Of a stretch of DNA of 64,000 nucleotides, positions 22,901 to 34,143 are shown piece by piece. Origin of the DNA: Arachis hypogaea (Eukaryota > Streptophyta > Magnoliopsida > Fabales > Fabaceae); NCBI RefSeq assembly GCF_003086295.3, contig NC_092045.1, forward strand, positions 88,178,693 through 88,242,692, in the 5' to 3' direction. Each line of letters starts with the position of its first letter. Within the stretch, counting starts at the first letter, position 1. The notes beneath the pieces were generated by a model that saw only the letters and a list, made by a program, of their open reading frames with translations, did not search any database and was not told where the DNA came from. The position numbers were made by a program, and so were the translations under genes.

Positions 22901-25728
22901 ATTTTTTAGATAATCAATCTTCTGGTTGAAATACCATTCTGGGGCACGGGGCTCAATATTATATTTTTTACAAAATGGTACCCATCTCCTGGCAAACTCA
23001 GATGTTTCAGAAAGTGCTTCAAAAGTAAGCATGGCAGCACCGTCATCTGAGACATAGCATGCAACTTTATCTACTGGATAATCAACAGCAAGGATAGACA
23101 GAACAGTGTTTGCCGTTATCAGAGGAGGTTCTTTCATGGGATCAACTGTACTGACAAAAACATCTACACTCGACAACTCAGATGGTTTCCCTTCTTTTTC
23201 ATACCTGCATTTGTTTATGAATTATATATTGAGGCAATATACTCCAAAAATTAAGCATCAAAAATAGAATGAGATATCAATATCATAGCAACTATACTAA
23301 AACTTGATCAACAAATAAAAAGCAGCAGTTGCAGCAGCCTCAATTACCTCAGCGATAAACGATCAAGGTATGTTTCTCGCTGTATTGGGTACCATTTTGG
23401 AAACTGATCCATAATCCATGATACGGCAAACCATACCTCACAAATGACTGAAGTCAACCACAACCCATATGCATCATTAACTGGATGGAGAATTCTATAA
23501 TGAAAGAAAAGCCCAAGAACTACAAGACGGAGTATTATAATCATTCTGTATGGGTTTATCTTGCTTGAAGGGATAGGTAACTTCCGAGAAAGCGGCTGCC
23601 TGCCTTCATCCATCCTGACAGAACATAACAAGGGAGGAAATGTTTAAAGAAATGCTAAGCAAAACAAAATTATATGGCCAAGATTTAAAAACAAAATTTC
23701 TTTGTAGTTAAACTTATGCACAACCCCACCACAATATCTAACAACACAGCAGTCACACAGATTGCTCAGCTAAGAGATATTCATTTATGTTCCAACTACA
23801 TATGGATTGCCACCATATTATAACAAAGCGATGAAAACTCTTAATTTCACTACAATCAACCAAGCAAAGGAATAATTTAGTAAGGAACAAGGAGTAATAG
23901 TATGAGAGTTACATGGGCATATCAGGGTCCTCCAAATCATCACCAAAGTTTCCACCATTGTCGTTCCCTTCATGCTTCACCACCTGAAGTTTGTCATTCT
24001 GCCTTTTCTTCCACTCTTCCATTTTATCCTTCCAAGCCACACTTCCATACCCATACACTGCAATATCTTTCTTTGGAACCATTGGTCTTGGTTGCACTGA
24101 GACAACAGAAGCACCATAGTCACAACATGAACAGCTATATGAAAATGAAATGTAAAAAAAGCACAATGAAGCAGTAGCCCAGGACATACATGGATTAAAC
24201 GGATCAGTGTAAGGAATGGGATGAACTCTGTTTCCATTATTCATATATGGAGGAACAATTAGAGCATGTCGATCGGAAGATATTTCTGAATCCTATAAAG
24301 AATAAAAACAGTATTATATGCAGATTGTTAGCTTAGTACTAATGTGCAAATTGAATTCAAGTAAAATCTAAAAATCATCAAAAGGATAATTTGCAAATGC
24401 ACCTCTTCCCCATATGTCAAAAGTGGGATCTCAGAATTGAGAGGAGCCGAGTCATGTTCAAAATTTGCAGGGTTGCCAGCAATATTAGAATTAGCATAAT
24501 GTCCGGAAGACACTGCATCCGAAGTGGTTCCAAAGGCATCATGATGCCCATACTCAAACTCATTGTCTAAATCATCAATATCATCCTCATCTTCATCACC
24601 TTCAACCCTGGGACTACCTGCAATTCATTGATTAATTAGTATTCGGCACAGTAAAACTAAGTTGTCAAGGAGAGATAATAACATAGCAACAATTTCACCT
24701 TTGATGCGTTTGTATCTGGTTTTACACTGTGGACATGCTTGATTCCCTTCTCGTCTCTCGTACTCATAGCAAGGCCGACAAACGGGGAATGCACACTCAT
24801 TGCACGCAACAAACGGCTCCCCGTCCTCTGTGATTTCTATCTCATCCCCACATATCTGACATTTCTGTCCACTCAATTCTTGGACAGACTTAATCTGATA
24901 AGAACAAATGCAGACAAAAAAGGTGTAACTAGCTTTGAGTTCTTCAGTTGTACAATATTTTAGAAAATTGAAAGATCCATTCCTATTGGCATCTTAGTAT
25001 CTACATTAAACTAATAATTCCCATGAATGTTTAAACATTTTTGTGAACCTGACACGATCTAAGAGTCCAACTTTGCCACAAACCAATCTAATCTGATTTT
25101 AAACCCCAAGAGAACCCACAATCCTGAACTCCCAATACCAGAAACTCACAAGCAAATTGGTTTATGACCAACAATTTAGGGGGTTAAACAAGAATAGGAA
25201 TTCAATACTTGAAAAGTTTATCAAGGTTAGCTCCTAGCTACCAAAACGGAACGGGACCCTTATCCTCAACCAATGAATGAAGGCATAGAGACAAAAATGG
25301 CCAAGGTTAGCACAGAACCTCATCAAAACTAAGCGTTTTGTCAGAAGTACACGTTGTCATTGATTCATCGAAGAAAACCCAAACGCGAAATCATGTACTT
25401 CATATCCCACCGACAGTTTAGAAGAACAGAATAATAAAATAAAGCAAACAATAATATATGTAAAATATGCGTGTATAGCCAAAGAATTAGAAGAAAAATA
25501 CGCAGAGATTAGTTGCATAAAAAGTTATCAAACCCTATTATTGAAGCAGCCAACAAACCCAGAAGAGAACGAAAAAAAATGCTTTATTGAGATGGAAATG
25601 AGAAAGAACAGATGAAAAATTAATTGCAATTGAATGGGAGAGCTTACTCTTGCATTGTCATCGGCATTGATGAGGACGAACTCGTTCCTGTTGTGGGAAC
25701 CAGCAACGAGTCTACCACCAGTGTGCAT
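19998..25728 (-). CDS. CESA6: Cellulose synthase A catalytic subunit, CESA6 clade (14 exons)
   Basis: Plasma-membrane glycosyltransferase that polymerises cellulose from UDP-glucose within the rosette complex. Exons, in gene order: 25728-25648, 24894-24699, 24617-24403, 24292-24190, 24096-23913, 23614-23348, 23204-22859, 22442-22305, 22213-22088, 21975-21763, 21680-21422, 21328-21132, 21029-20679, 20585-19998. All introns are GT-AG and phases close to a 1087-residue protein, as expected for CESA. Features: RING-type zinc finger with eight Cys (residues 39-84), two N-proximal membrane helices (about 283-330), catalytic DDG (402-404), DCD (569-571), TED (784-786), QVLRW (824-828), and a C-terminal membrane region. 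The start [17 protein letters not shown] and the end ICGLRCDDS place it with primary-wall CESA6/2/5/9; which member is uncertain. No disabling change seen. Confidence 0.95.
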
Positions 25729-26060
25729 CACTATTACCAGTCAATGTTGTTTAGATCAACACCAAAATCACCCAATGCTGCTATCACTACTCGCTCTGAG
25801 AGAAGATCCTAGAAGACACGCATACATGAAAACCAAAATGGACTATTTCTTCGTTCGATGCAAGTGACTCTGGAGGCTAAGACGAAAAAAGTAACATAAA
25901 TGAGCGAAAGAAAGGCAAGGCTTTTGGAGTTGGTGTGTGAGTGTACTTTGATTCCTTGAGAAGCCAAGTTCCCTCTTGAAGCTGTAACCAGGCTGTTCGC
26001 AATCTATGCCAGAGAGAGAAAGAGGGATAGAAGGAAAAAGAAAAGAAAGAAATAAAGAGG
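25729..26060 (-). promoter_or_regulatory. Probable 5' leader of the CESA gene, with upstream ATGs
   Basis: Sequence directly upstream of the start codon. Two overlapping small upstream frames are visible: 25827-25768 (19 codons, starting MYACLLG) and 25823-25809 (4 codons). A polypyrimidine stretch ending in TCTTCTAG near 25809 could instead be a splice acceptor of a leader intron, which would remove both upstream ATGs. The leader length is not known. Confidence 0.4.
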
Positions 26061-26121
26061 AGTAAAACAAAGTATAGATAGTGTTTATGTGGAAGGTTGC
26101 GAATACGCGTAACAGAGAAGG

Positions 26122-26176
<55 letters not shown>

Positions 26177-26300
26177 TATTATACAAGGGGAAGAGGAAAA
26201 AAAATTAGAGAGAGAGTGTGTGTGAGTGATGTAAAGTGGGGCCCGGGCGATGGTGGTGGCGCTGGGCTGTATCGCCCCACCGGAGTTGGGTGAAAACCTT
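26060..26300 (-). promoter_or_regulatory. Probable CESA promoter-proximal region
   Basis: On the minus strand a weak TATA-like CTATCTATAC lies near 26070-26079, and further upstream is a long CT tract (the complement of the GA run). CT-rich tracts are common near plant transcription starts. The placement is inferred from position only. Confidence 0.3.
26125..26172. repeat. (GA)n microsatellite
   Basis: An almost pure AG dinucleotide run of about 48 bases upstream of the CESA gene. It is expected to vary in length between genotypes. Confidence 0.95.
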
Positions 26301-27144
26301 TCTACTCCAGATCAAAATTAATTATGTTTTCCCGTTTGAGAGGTATGAAATGTAAAAGAGTGAGTGGGTTTATTGAGAGAGAGGGAGTTGGAATGAAAGG
26401 GAAAGGAAGTATGTTCTGCTCCCACGGCGTAGATTCATGGCCTTTCAAATATTGTGAAAATTACCTTCACCCCCTCCATCTCACGCGCCTTCTATAGATG
26501 AACATTTCATTACTACTTCACAATTCAGAAACCAATAGGATAGGGGAGGTGTGCGGACCACAGCTGGACTCTGTTGACTGTGCCTCTGTGCTTTGCCTTT
26601 ACTAATTACTACTACTAATCTACTATATTATTCATTCATTATTCATTCATTAATCGCCCAATGTGATTAGCTCCCTTTCTGCTTTCCAGATCTGCAGCTT
26701 CATATCTACTAGTTGAAACTCTTTTAAACCACAGATCATTAATAGATCATTCTTTTTTTTTTTTGGTGACTAATAGATCATTACATAATTAGATAGAACT
26801 TGTGATTAAATTCCTGATTTTTTGTTGACTTTAATTTTAATGAATTCAGAGTATGACTAATTTTATATAATTATTTGATTTTTTTTTGGTGACTATATAT
26901 AATTATTTGATTAAATTTATGAATTTAGTTCTCTTTTAAATTCTAAAATACATACAAATTAAATTCTTTTTTCTTTTAAAATAATATTTTTTACTTTGTC
27001 GGTTTGTCTTAATAAGCCACAATAAATTTTAAAATATATCATTAACTTCAAAAATATATTAACTTAAATAACTAAAAAATAGTAAATATTATGTCATAAT
27101 TATCTTCGAACATATATATAAATTAGAGTAAAATATGTTTTTTT
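26300..27144. other. AT-rich intergenic DNA, no gene seen
   Basis: Contains two T-run segments followed by GGTGACTA (about 26752-26773 and 26880-26896), possible tails of short retroelements. Nothing coding could be supported. Confidence 0.5.
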
Positions 27145-28010
27145 TCGGGTAATTCACATTTATAAACCAAAACAACTTTAAAATTACCTGAATTCCCAAA
27201 TCCAAAAATACTATGTAATTATCTTCATTTATATTTCTACGTAAATCAAATTCATTGAATTCGAATTAAGGCATCTTGTAGTAAATCGAAGTTATAAGTT
27301 TCGATTTATATAGTCAATACTAAATCGAATCAATCAAATTCGATTTAGCCCCATTAGTAAATCGAATCCACTAAAATTGATTTACTAACATTAGTGGCTT
27401 ATGGTAAATCGAAGGCATTAGACTCAATTTTATTATGAAATACGTTACATGTATAATTCGAAAGGGGTTAATTCGATTTAGTATAATCCTAACGTATATA
27501 AATACGAGTTGAACGTGAATTTTTACTATAGTTGAACTCACAATTGCTAGTAATGAGAGTTTTTTAGTTCTAGTGCACTATAGGGTCGATTAAGAAGAAA
27601 ATGCGATCGGGAATTAAATTTACGGATAAGGACCTGTTGAGTATTTTCCTTAAACCTTAGACGAGTTTCACTGAGTTTCAAAATATTATACTTCAGAAAT
27701 TGGGGGCTGCATGGCGTGAAACGGGTTAAGAAGTTATTATATAGAATCCCAATTTCCGTGTTGCGCGATGATGTAAAGTACGATTCATTAGTCATAAGCA
27801 GTGACGAAGATTTGCAAGTTCTGTTCCATTGTCATTAGCAGTTTTCCAAGGTGAGGACCCCAAAGTTGTTGGCGAAGCTTGTGGATGTGGTATGTAGTTC
27901 TGGAGGTTTGAACTAGAATCCTCAATTCTCAGGACATTCTGGTAAAACCATGAGAGAGCAGGAACTGCAATGGACTAGCTAACTTGACGACATTTCTGTT
28001 CGCCACATGA
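27145..28010 (+). pseudogene. Mutator-like (MULE) transposase fragment, N-terminal PB1-like domain
   Basis: About 400 bp of AT-rich DNA with repeated AAATCGAA/TTCGATTT words (27145-27550) resembles the terminal region of a MULE. It is followed by a degenerate frame from 27553: IKFTDKDLLSIFLKP, ISVLRDDVKYDS, LVISSDEDLQVLFHCH and KLLAKLVDVV. This matches the N-terminal PB1-like domain of plant mudrA-type proteins. Several in-frame stops occur and the transposase core (DDE domain, zinc finger) is absent. Confidence 0.7.
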
Positions 28011-29140
28011 CACATGCATTGGTATAGCCATGAGAGAGCTGCAGACCCCCAGCTATACCAACCCATGTCCTCAAGCTTGGCAACGTAGGGTAACCAATGA
28101 ATGTGAAGCCGTGTACCAGACTTATCGATAAGAGCATCATGATAGATGGTTGGGCATACCTCCTGTTCTTGTATGGATACCTGGAGGGAGAGCTCGGTCT
28201 CTGGGAATCGACGCCGAGTTGTTATCTTCGGTGCCGACCTTTGAGCTTTATGATAATCCGAGCTTTACTCCAAGGGGATGTTCAATCACGTAGAGCTTTG
28301 AGCAAGAAACAAGGGGGAGTGTACCTGCAAAGGCACTCCGAAACTTAAGTCAGTATTGAGAATTCAATGTGTCCTTTTAGGATGGAAGATAATACCTTTT
28401 ATGGGTGGAAATGTGCAAGTCGGTTATGCTTCTTCTTTATTGCCTGTATTAAAGAGCAATAATAAAGGTGAAATGTTAGGTTAGACGTTTCACTTTTGGA
28501 AAGCAGTCCGTTAAATTGAGTTGTAACGTAAGTTGCCGATTAATGACGTTGATTGCCGATTAATAACTGTAATGCCGAACTATAACGCTAGCTTTCTAAA
28601 TAATAACGTGAATAATGCCGAGTTATGAATGATAATGCCGAGTTTATGATGTTGGATTTGTAACGGCTGGATCATAGCCCCCAAGTTTAGTCTGGAAATT
28701 GTCTTTAATGAAGAAGGTTGAGCTTTTTAATGAACAGGTCGGTTATTTGAGTTGGTGCATAACTCGGCATTTGACGTGGTCTTGGAGCCCCCAATTCAAG
28801 ATGCTTTGTTAAACCATTAATAAATTAATATTAATGAGAGAGAGAATAGTGCGTGTGCTTATTAATGACGTGCGTCTTCCCAATGCACATCATATCTCTT
28901 GGGACAGATTAAGTGACTATTTGGTGGTATTGGAAAGCGGTTTTTGGGCTTTGAAATTAATCTTTGGAGTTGAAAAGGTTTGGTAATTTGACATAAGGTT
29001 ATGTGAGCCTTATCAGAAGAAGTTTGAAGTAAAATATGAGCAAGAGATGTATCATCTTTTTCTAACATCTGTGACCTTTGCTTTTCCTTCTCTGTTATCT
29101 TTTTTCTTGTTCTTTCTCTTTTTGTTTTTTGTTTGATAAT
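28011..29140. other. Transposon-derived DNA upstream of the Transposase_28-like fragment
   Basis: No intact gene. Between about 28525 and 28645 the pentamer GCCGA recurs five times with AT-rich spacers (GCCGATTAATGACG, GCCGATTAATAACT, GCCGAACTATAACG, GCCGAGTTATGAAT, GCCGAGTTTATGAT). The region probably belongs to the same element as the frame that follows. Confidence 0.4.
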
Positions 29141-29600
29141 GGGGTTTGAGAAAGAGAAGAGGGAAAAGATTGACTAGTCATATGAGTGGGTGAATGAGGA
29201 TGTGAAGAGGTTTCCGTCACTGTTTTTGGACGAGGGTGCTGTTAAAGAGATGGACGTTAGTAGGATAGTGAGGGGTGGGTGTGGGGTGCGATTGGAGTTG
29301 CTTCCTTGCACAATTGATGAACGTGTGTTCTACAGGAGGAAGTGTTTGAGTTCTTTTATATGTATAGTAGTGTTTTAGAGGAGTTGGGAGTGAAGCTTTC
29401 TTTTAGCGATTTTCAGTGTCAGGTGCTGAAACAACTAAACTGTGCGCCTTTACAACTTCATCCCAATGGTTGGGCATTCCTTCGTGCATTTGAGATTCTG
29501 ATGGAGTTTTTGAAAGAGCCGCCTACAGTAGAGTTATTTTTCTCACTATTCCAGGCAAAAGGTGTTTGGAATGAGGGTTGGATGAATTTGGCAATACTCA
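29141..29600 (+). pseudogene. Putative gypsy-type transposon protein fragment (Transposase_28-like)
   Basis: A frame from 29141 contains SYEWVNEDVKRFPSL. After a frameshift near 29320-29340 it continues as FFYMYSSVLEELGVKLSFSD, LNCAPLQLHPNGWAFLRAFE and FFSLFQAKGVWNEGWM. This is the pattern of the plant 'putative gypsy type transposon' domain, known from many non-autonomous elements. An in-frame TAG lies just before SYEWV, and the sequence breaks off near 29597. Function in the element is unknown. Confidence 0.65.
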
Positions 29601-32600
29601 ATCAATATCATGCCTGCCATAGTTGGGTCATATTAAACCCTAATCCTAAACTAAATCTCGCTGAATATAAAACTAATAATTTAAGAAATCTAACATAGCC
29701 TATAATCCTAACTAACATTTGTAGGTACCTTTTCAAGTTCTAAAAATCTAACCACCTAATAGCTTATTACTTCTACCCAATACTTATATTGAAAAAAATT
29801 GGATTTCTAAATCCTAACTAACTACTATAAACAACTACTACAAGAACCATGTTAACATTACTACAATGACTAATTTATGTTCAAAACAAAATTTTTGTTC
29901 ACTAACCTCTTTATGGACGGCACCAGCAATATGCACAACTTTATCTAATTGATAGAGATGATTCGGATTGTCCTCTATGTGTTTAAATTTGATTTTTTTG
30001 TAGTTTATTTTTCTTATTTTATCTTTATTAAAAAATCTAATTCTAATTCTTATCTCCCTACTTCCTAACTTATCCCAACCAACCCTAATCCTATTAAGCC
30101 CCATCAGTAGAGGTACACATTTAAAATTCAAAATGTAGTTAATTGGATAAAAAATTATAACTAAATTTTGGCTAACCAATTTAATAAAACAATTTTAAAA
30201 ATTGATTTTTAATCGGTTAACCAAAATCAAAACTAAATTTTATACTACTCTTATTTTAAATTGGTTAACCGAATTTTATTGTAAAAATCGAGTTTTAATT
30301 GGTTACGAGCCGATTTTTAACTATTTTTTTAGAAATTTTTTTATGTAAAAACTATTTTTTAAAACAAAAAGTAGGTTATTTTTTTAAATTGATTTTTATT
30401 TTTATTACCGGTTAAAATTTTATTTTAATTTTATAATCAGTTAATAACTAATTTTATCGTATAAAACTATTTTGGTTAATTAACCTAAATAAAATATTTG
30501 GTTAACTAAAAACATATTTGAATTTTTAGTTAACCTTAACCATGTACAATTCTATTCATCAAGACCAATATCAGGAGTAAACACTCAATTCGATCTTTGT
30601 CCATTTTCACGAAGGACAAGACAATTCTCGTCTAAATGAGAGAAACATTTCAACCCTCAACTTTTTCATTTTGGGACAATACGATCCTTTTGTTAAAAAA
30701 ATCCGTTAAATAGTAACGAAAACTAATTTTGTGGGGATTTTATTTGTAATTTTTATGGATTTAAAACTCCCACAAACTATTGATAAGCTTATTTTAGAAA
30801 AAATTTTTCACCAGTAGTAGTGGTGAAAGACTGTTATTGGAAATGATGTCGCAAGAAAAAAAAATAACCGCAGTACAAATATCTTTTAAAAAAAAATATT
30901 ATCAAACAAGAAATGAAATAAGAGATTATTAATGTTGATAATATCAGTATTGGTGATGATAATGTTGATGAAATAACGATGATAATAAAGTATGGTTATA
31001 CAATAAAAATAGTAGAAATAAAAGTAATAATGATAAAAATGAAAAAGGTGGTGGTAGTAGTGATTATAGTGATTATATTGTTAAAAAAATTTGTTTAAAA
31101 ATTTAAAACCTTCACAAAATATAAATAAAATCCCACAAAAATAATTACCATGACTATTTAATGGAATATTTTTAACAGAAAAATCATACTGTACTAAAAT
31201 AAAAAAATTAAGAGTTAAAATACCTCTTTTTTTCTAGACACAAAGCACCTTATCCTAAAAATAGACATAAATCGAATTGGATGTTTACTCATCTACCGTC
31301 ACCCACAACGTCCACTGTCACCCCCTTCCTCCTGTATTGACTACACTCTTCACCGTCTACCATCCTCACCTATTGCTCTTATCACTACCACTTTTTTTCC
31401 TCCTCCAACTTCTACCACTCACTTCATCTCATTTTACACTTCTGACTTTGTAACTCTCACCCTCATCTCACTTTTACCATCATCAGAAACATCTCCATCG
31501 TAAGTAGCATTTTTTATTTTAAAAGTTATAAAAATAAAATTGTCAATAGTAATTTTTTAATTTTAAAAATTTAAAAATAAAACTGAGTAGTAATTTTTAT
31601 TTTTAAAAATAAAAAAAATAATTTTAATGACTATCAATATAAAATAATTTTATATGTATATTCAATTACGTAACAGTATAATTTTATATTAGTAGAAATA
31701 ATATTTTATATTCTGCTTAAATAGTTTTTATACGAGTTTTACATTGTTAATATATCAAAATTAAACTCAACTAAAAAATTATAAAAGTTAAAGTGTGAAA
31801 GCGATTTCTATAGCATACCATATACTCAAAAAATTAAACACCAAAAATGCACTATTTTGTGGGAAAATACACTCCCGCTACCATAAAAAAGAAAAAAATT
31901 TCCGCCATTTTCCCTCTCCATAGTCCATGGTGAACGCTCCTTACTAGTGAGCATTGACCAGTGACAACTTGGAATCCCTCTATGAGTCACGACTCACGAG
32001 TGATGACAAACAAGCTAACGTCGTGCCCTTTTGGGTGATGCATGATTTGACCATGCGAGCACCGTGTTCAGCCATATACATCTGCTTCAACAATCAATAC
32101 GAGTACGACGTTTCTAAACAAACGGCAACTTATTAATTCCTTAATTATATATTAATTTAATTAATTAATTAATTAATTGTTAATTGAGACATAGGTGATG
32201 GCACGTGGGAGTGAGGGAAGGCTGGGGGTGAGGAACAAATACAAAGGGGAGAAACGAAGTTCGAAACGATGTGGACCCACATTGACCCGAAAATGTTAAT
32301 GGTTTAGGGGTGTAGGGACAACAAGAACAAGAGGTTACAGCTGGCCATGGTGTTAGTGACTTGGTGGATACTGGAAAGTGAACTGTGAACCATCACCACA
32401 AGAAGACAACGAAACAGTAACACCGAACAACAAGTGAATGAATCACTGATTCACTGCACCAAGTTAGTACTACCAATATTTAAACGTCTAAAAATTCGTA
32501 TATCAAATACTTGTCATGATCTTTTTCAAGGAATCAATATTGAACAAGTCTAGTGCTGTAAAAATTCTTAAATTCATCCAATATTAAATTAGACAGCATT

Positions 32601-33855
32601 TATTCTATCAAAGTAAGAAAATAAATAAATAAAAACTAACAAAACTTTGTATTGAAAAAACAGTAGTTACAAATCATAATCAATATCTACTGATGTGATT
32701 TAACTAATGTTAACACATAATACAATATGTGGATATTGAGAAAAGAATAATGATTGATTCTACTAAATTATCCTGTTATAAAAATATTTCCATATATTTA
32801 TACATAAGTAAAATATTAAATTTACATATAATTTTAAGAATTTTTTTCATCAAAATTATATCACAGGCTCATTTGATGTATGATTGGTTGAAAATATTTG
32901 ATGAAAAAAATTCTTAAGATAGTAAATATTTGGATAATTTTCGTATTTAGAAGCAATATTAGAATAATTTGTTTGCATCCAAAATCCAATCTGAAAATGG
33001 AAGATACTGAATCAGAGAATAAATACATGTATATATTGGACACGTTGAATCAATGGGCCTCTTCACTAACCATCAACATCAAAGGACTCTATATATTATG
33101 GTACATACAGCCTAGTGCCAGTTCATTACCACTTCATTTTATTCCTTGTTCCATTTAGAATTTTAGATACGCATTTGGTTCGGTTCAATGTCTTCTTTTT
33201 CTGTTTTCATTTTTATATAATAATATATTTGGTTTTCTCGCAAGTGCAGCGTACTCCTCCTCCCAGCCCAACCAAGGTACACACAGAGATATATGAGATA
33301 AGAGGTTTGTTGGTTTGGTACTTGGAAATGTAAGGTTGCTACTTTGGAGCAGGTCAAAGCAAGGATTTTTATAGTGAATATTTTTTGCATCCCGAAAGTG
33401 TCGGTGCCTCTATTTCTCTCTACTAACCTCTATTGGTCTATTCCTATGACTTTTTCTCTATTTTAATATTTTATAGCACATTTTCCTTTCCAGTTTTGTA
33501 CTTATAATTGTTGTAAAATAAATAAATAAAAAAAATAAAACTCTAGTATTAATGTTCACAATATTATTATCTCGCTATAATACTATAACAGAAGTGATTC
33601 ATATATATAGTGCATAAGGACAAAGAAAAAAAAGTATTTTTATATTTTTGTAGTGTGTCTTTATTGTCTCAGTATATATCTTCATTTATACCAGTGCAAT
33701 ATTAACTTTTCAAATTTTGAAAACTTGCACCATTTTCTATTCAATGTTTATACCTCTCAAAAAACATTTGATTGGAGGGACAAAGTCATGTTGAGTAGAT
33801 ATTTAGTAGACATCTATATTATAACACTTCTTCTTAAATGTCTATTAGGAATATG
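29600..33855. other. AT-rich intergenic DNA, no recognisable gene
   Basis: Low-complexity segments include AATC/GGTTAACC-rich DNA (30170-30520), GAT/AAT-rich DNA (30920-31080), a C/T-rich stretch (31310-31450) and an (AATT)n run (32150-32180). The 60-codon frame at 31954-32136 has no recognised relatives and no supporting signals. One strong hairpin is listed separately. Confidence 0.5.
32835..32916. repeat. Perfect 20-bp inverted repeat (hairpin)
   Basis: The arms 32835-32854 and 32897-32916 are exact reverse complements, separated by 42 bp. The left arm reads TAAGAATTTTTTTCATCAAA. No coding or terminal-repeat context was identified. Confidence 0.8.
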
Positions 33856-34015
33856 TCTCGTTAAAACCTTACTAAAGAAAAATCCAATGAGAAAAAAATT
33901 TTAGTAAAGGAAAAAGAGTACAATATCTTTTATGACGAGGACTGCCTCATTAAAAACTTTGTCAAGAAAAACCCAATGAAAAAAAATCTGACTAAGGAAA
34001 AAGAGTACAGTCTCC
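33856..34015 (-). repeat. Tandem pair beside copia pol
   Basis: Two diverged copies of a segment of about 70-90 bp (roughly 33856-33930 and 33945-34015). Each has a CTCRTTAAAA start, an AAAAAYCCAATGA block and an AAGGAAAAAGAGTACA end. Such repeats are common just outside the pol end of plant copia elements. Confidence 0.65.
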
Positions 34016-34143
34016 CCCTCTTATTGACATCATTTAATATCTCGAAATCGGCACATCCCAATCTGATGTACCAATTTTTCAAAGGAGAATTTTGGAAGTG
34101 ACTTTGTAAATAAGTCTGTCAGATTATCGTTTGAGTAGATCTG

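Noticed and set aside
25731..25731. CESA start one codon upstream of 25728
   Set aside because: That codon is GTG, and the family starts with M-x-TGGRL, matching the ATG at 25728.
31954..32136. Small protein-coding gene
   Set aside because: 60 codons, no known relatives, no splice or promoter context, AT-rich surroundings.
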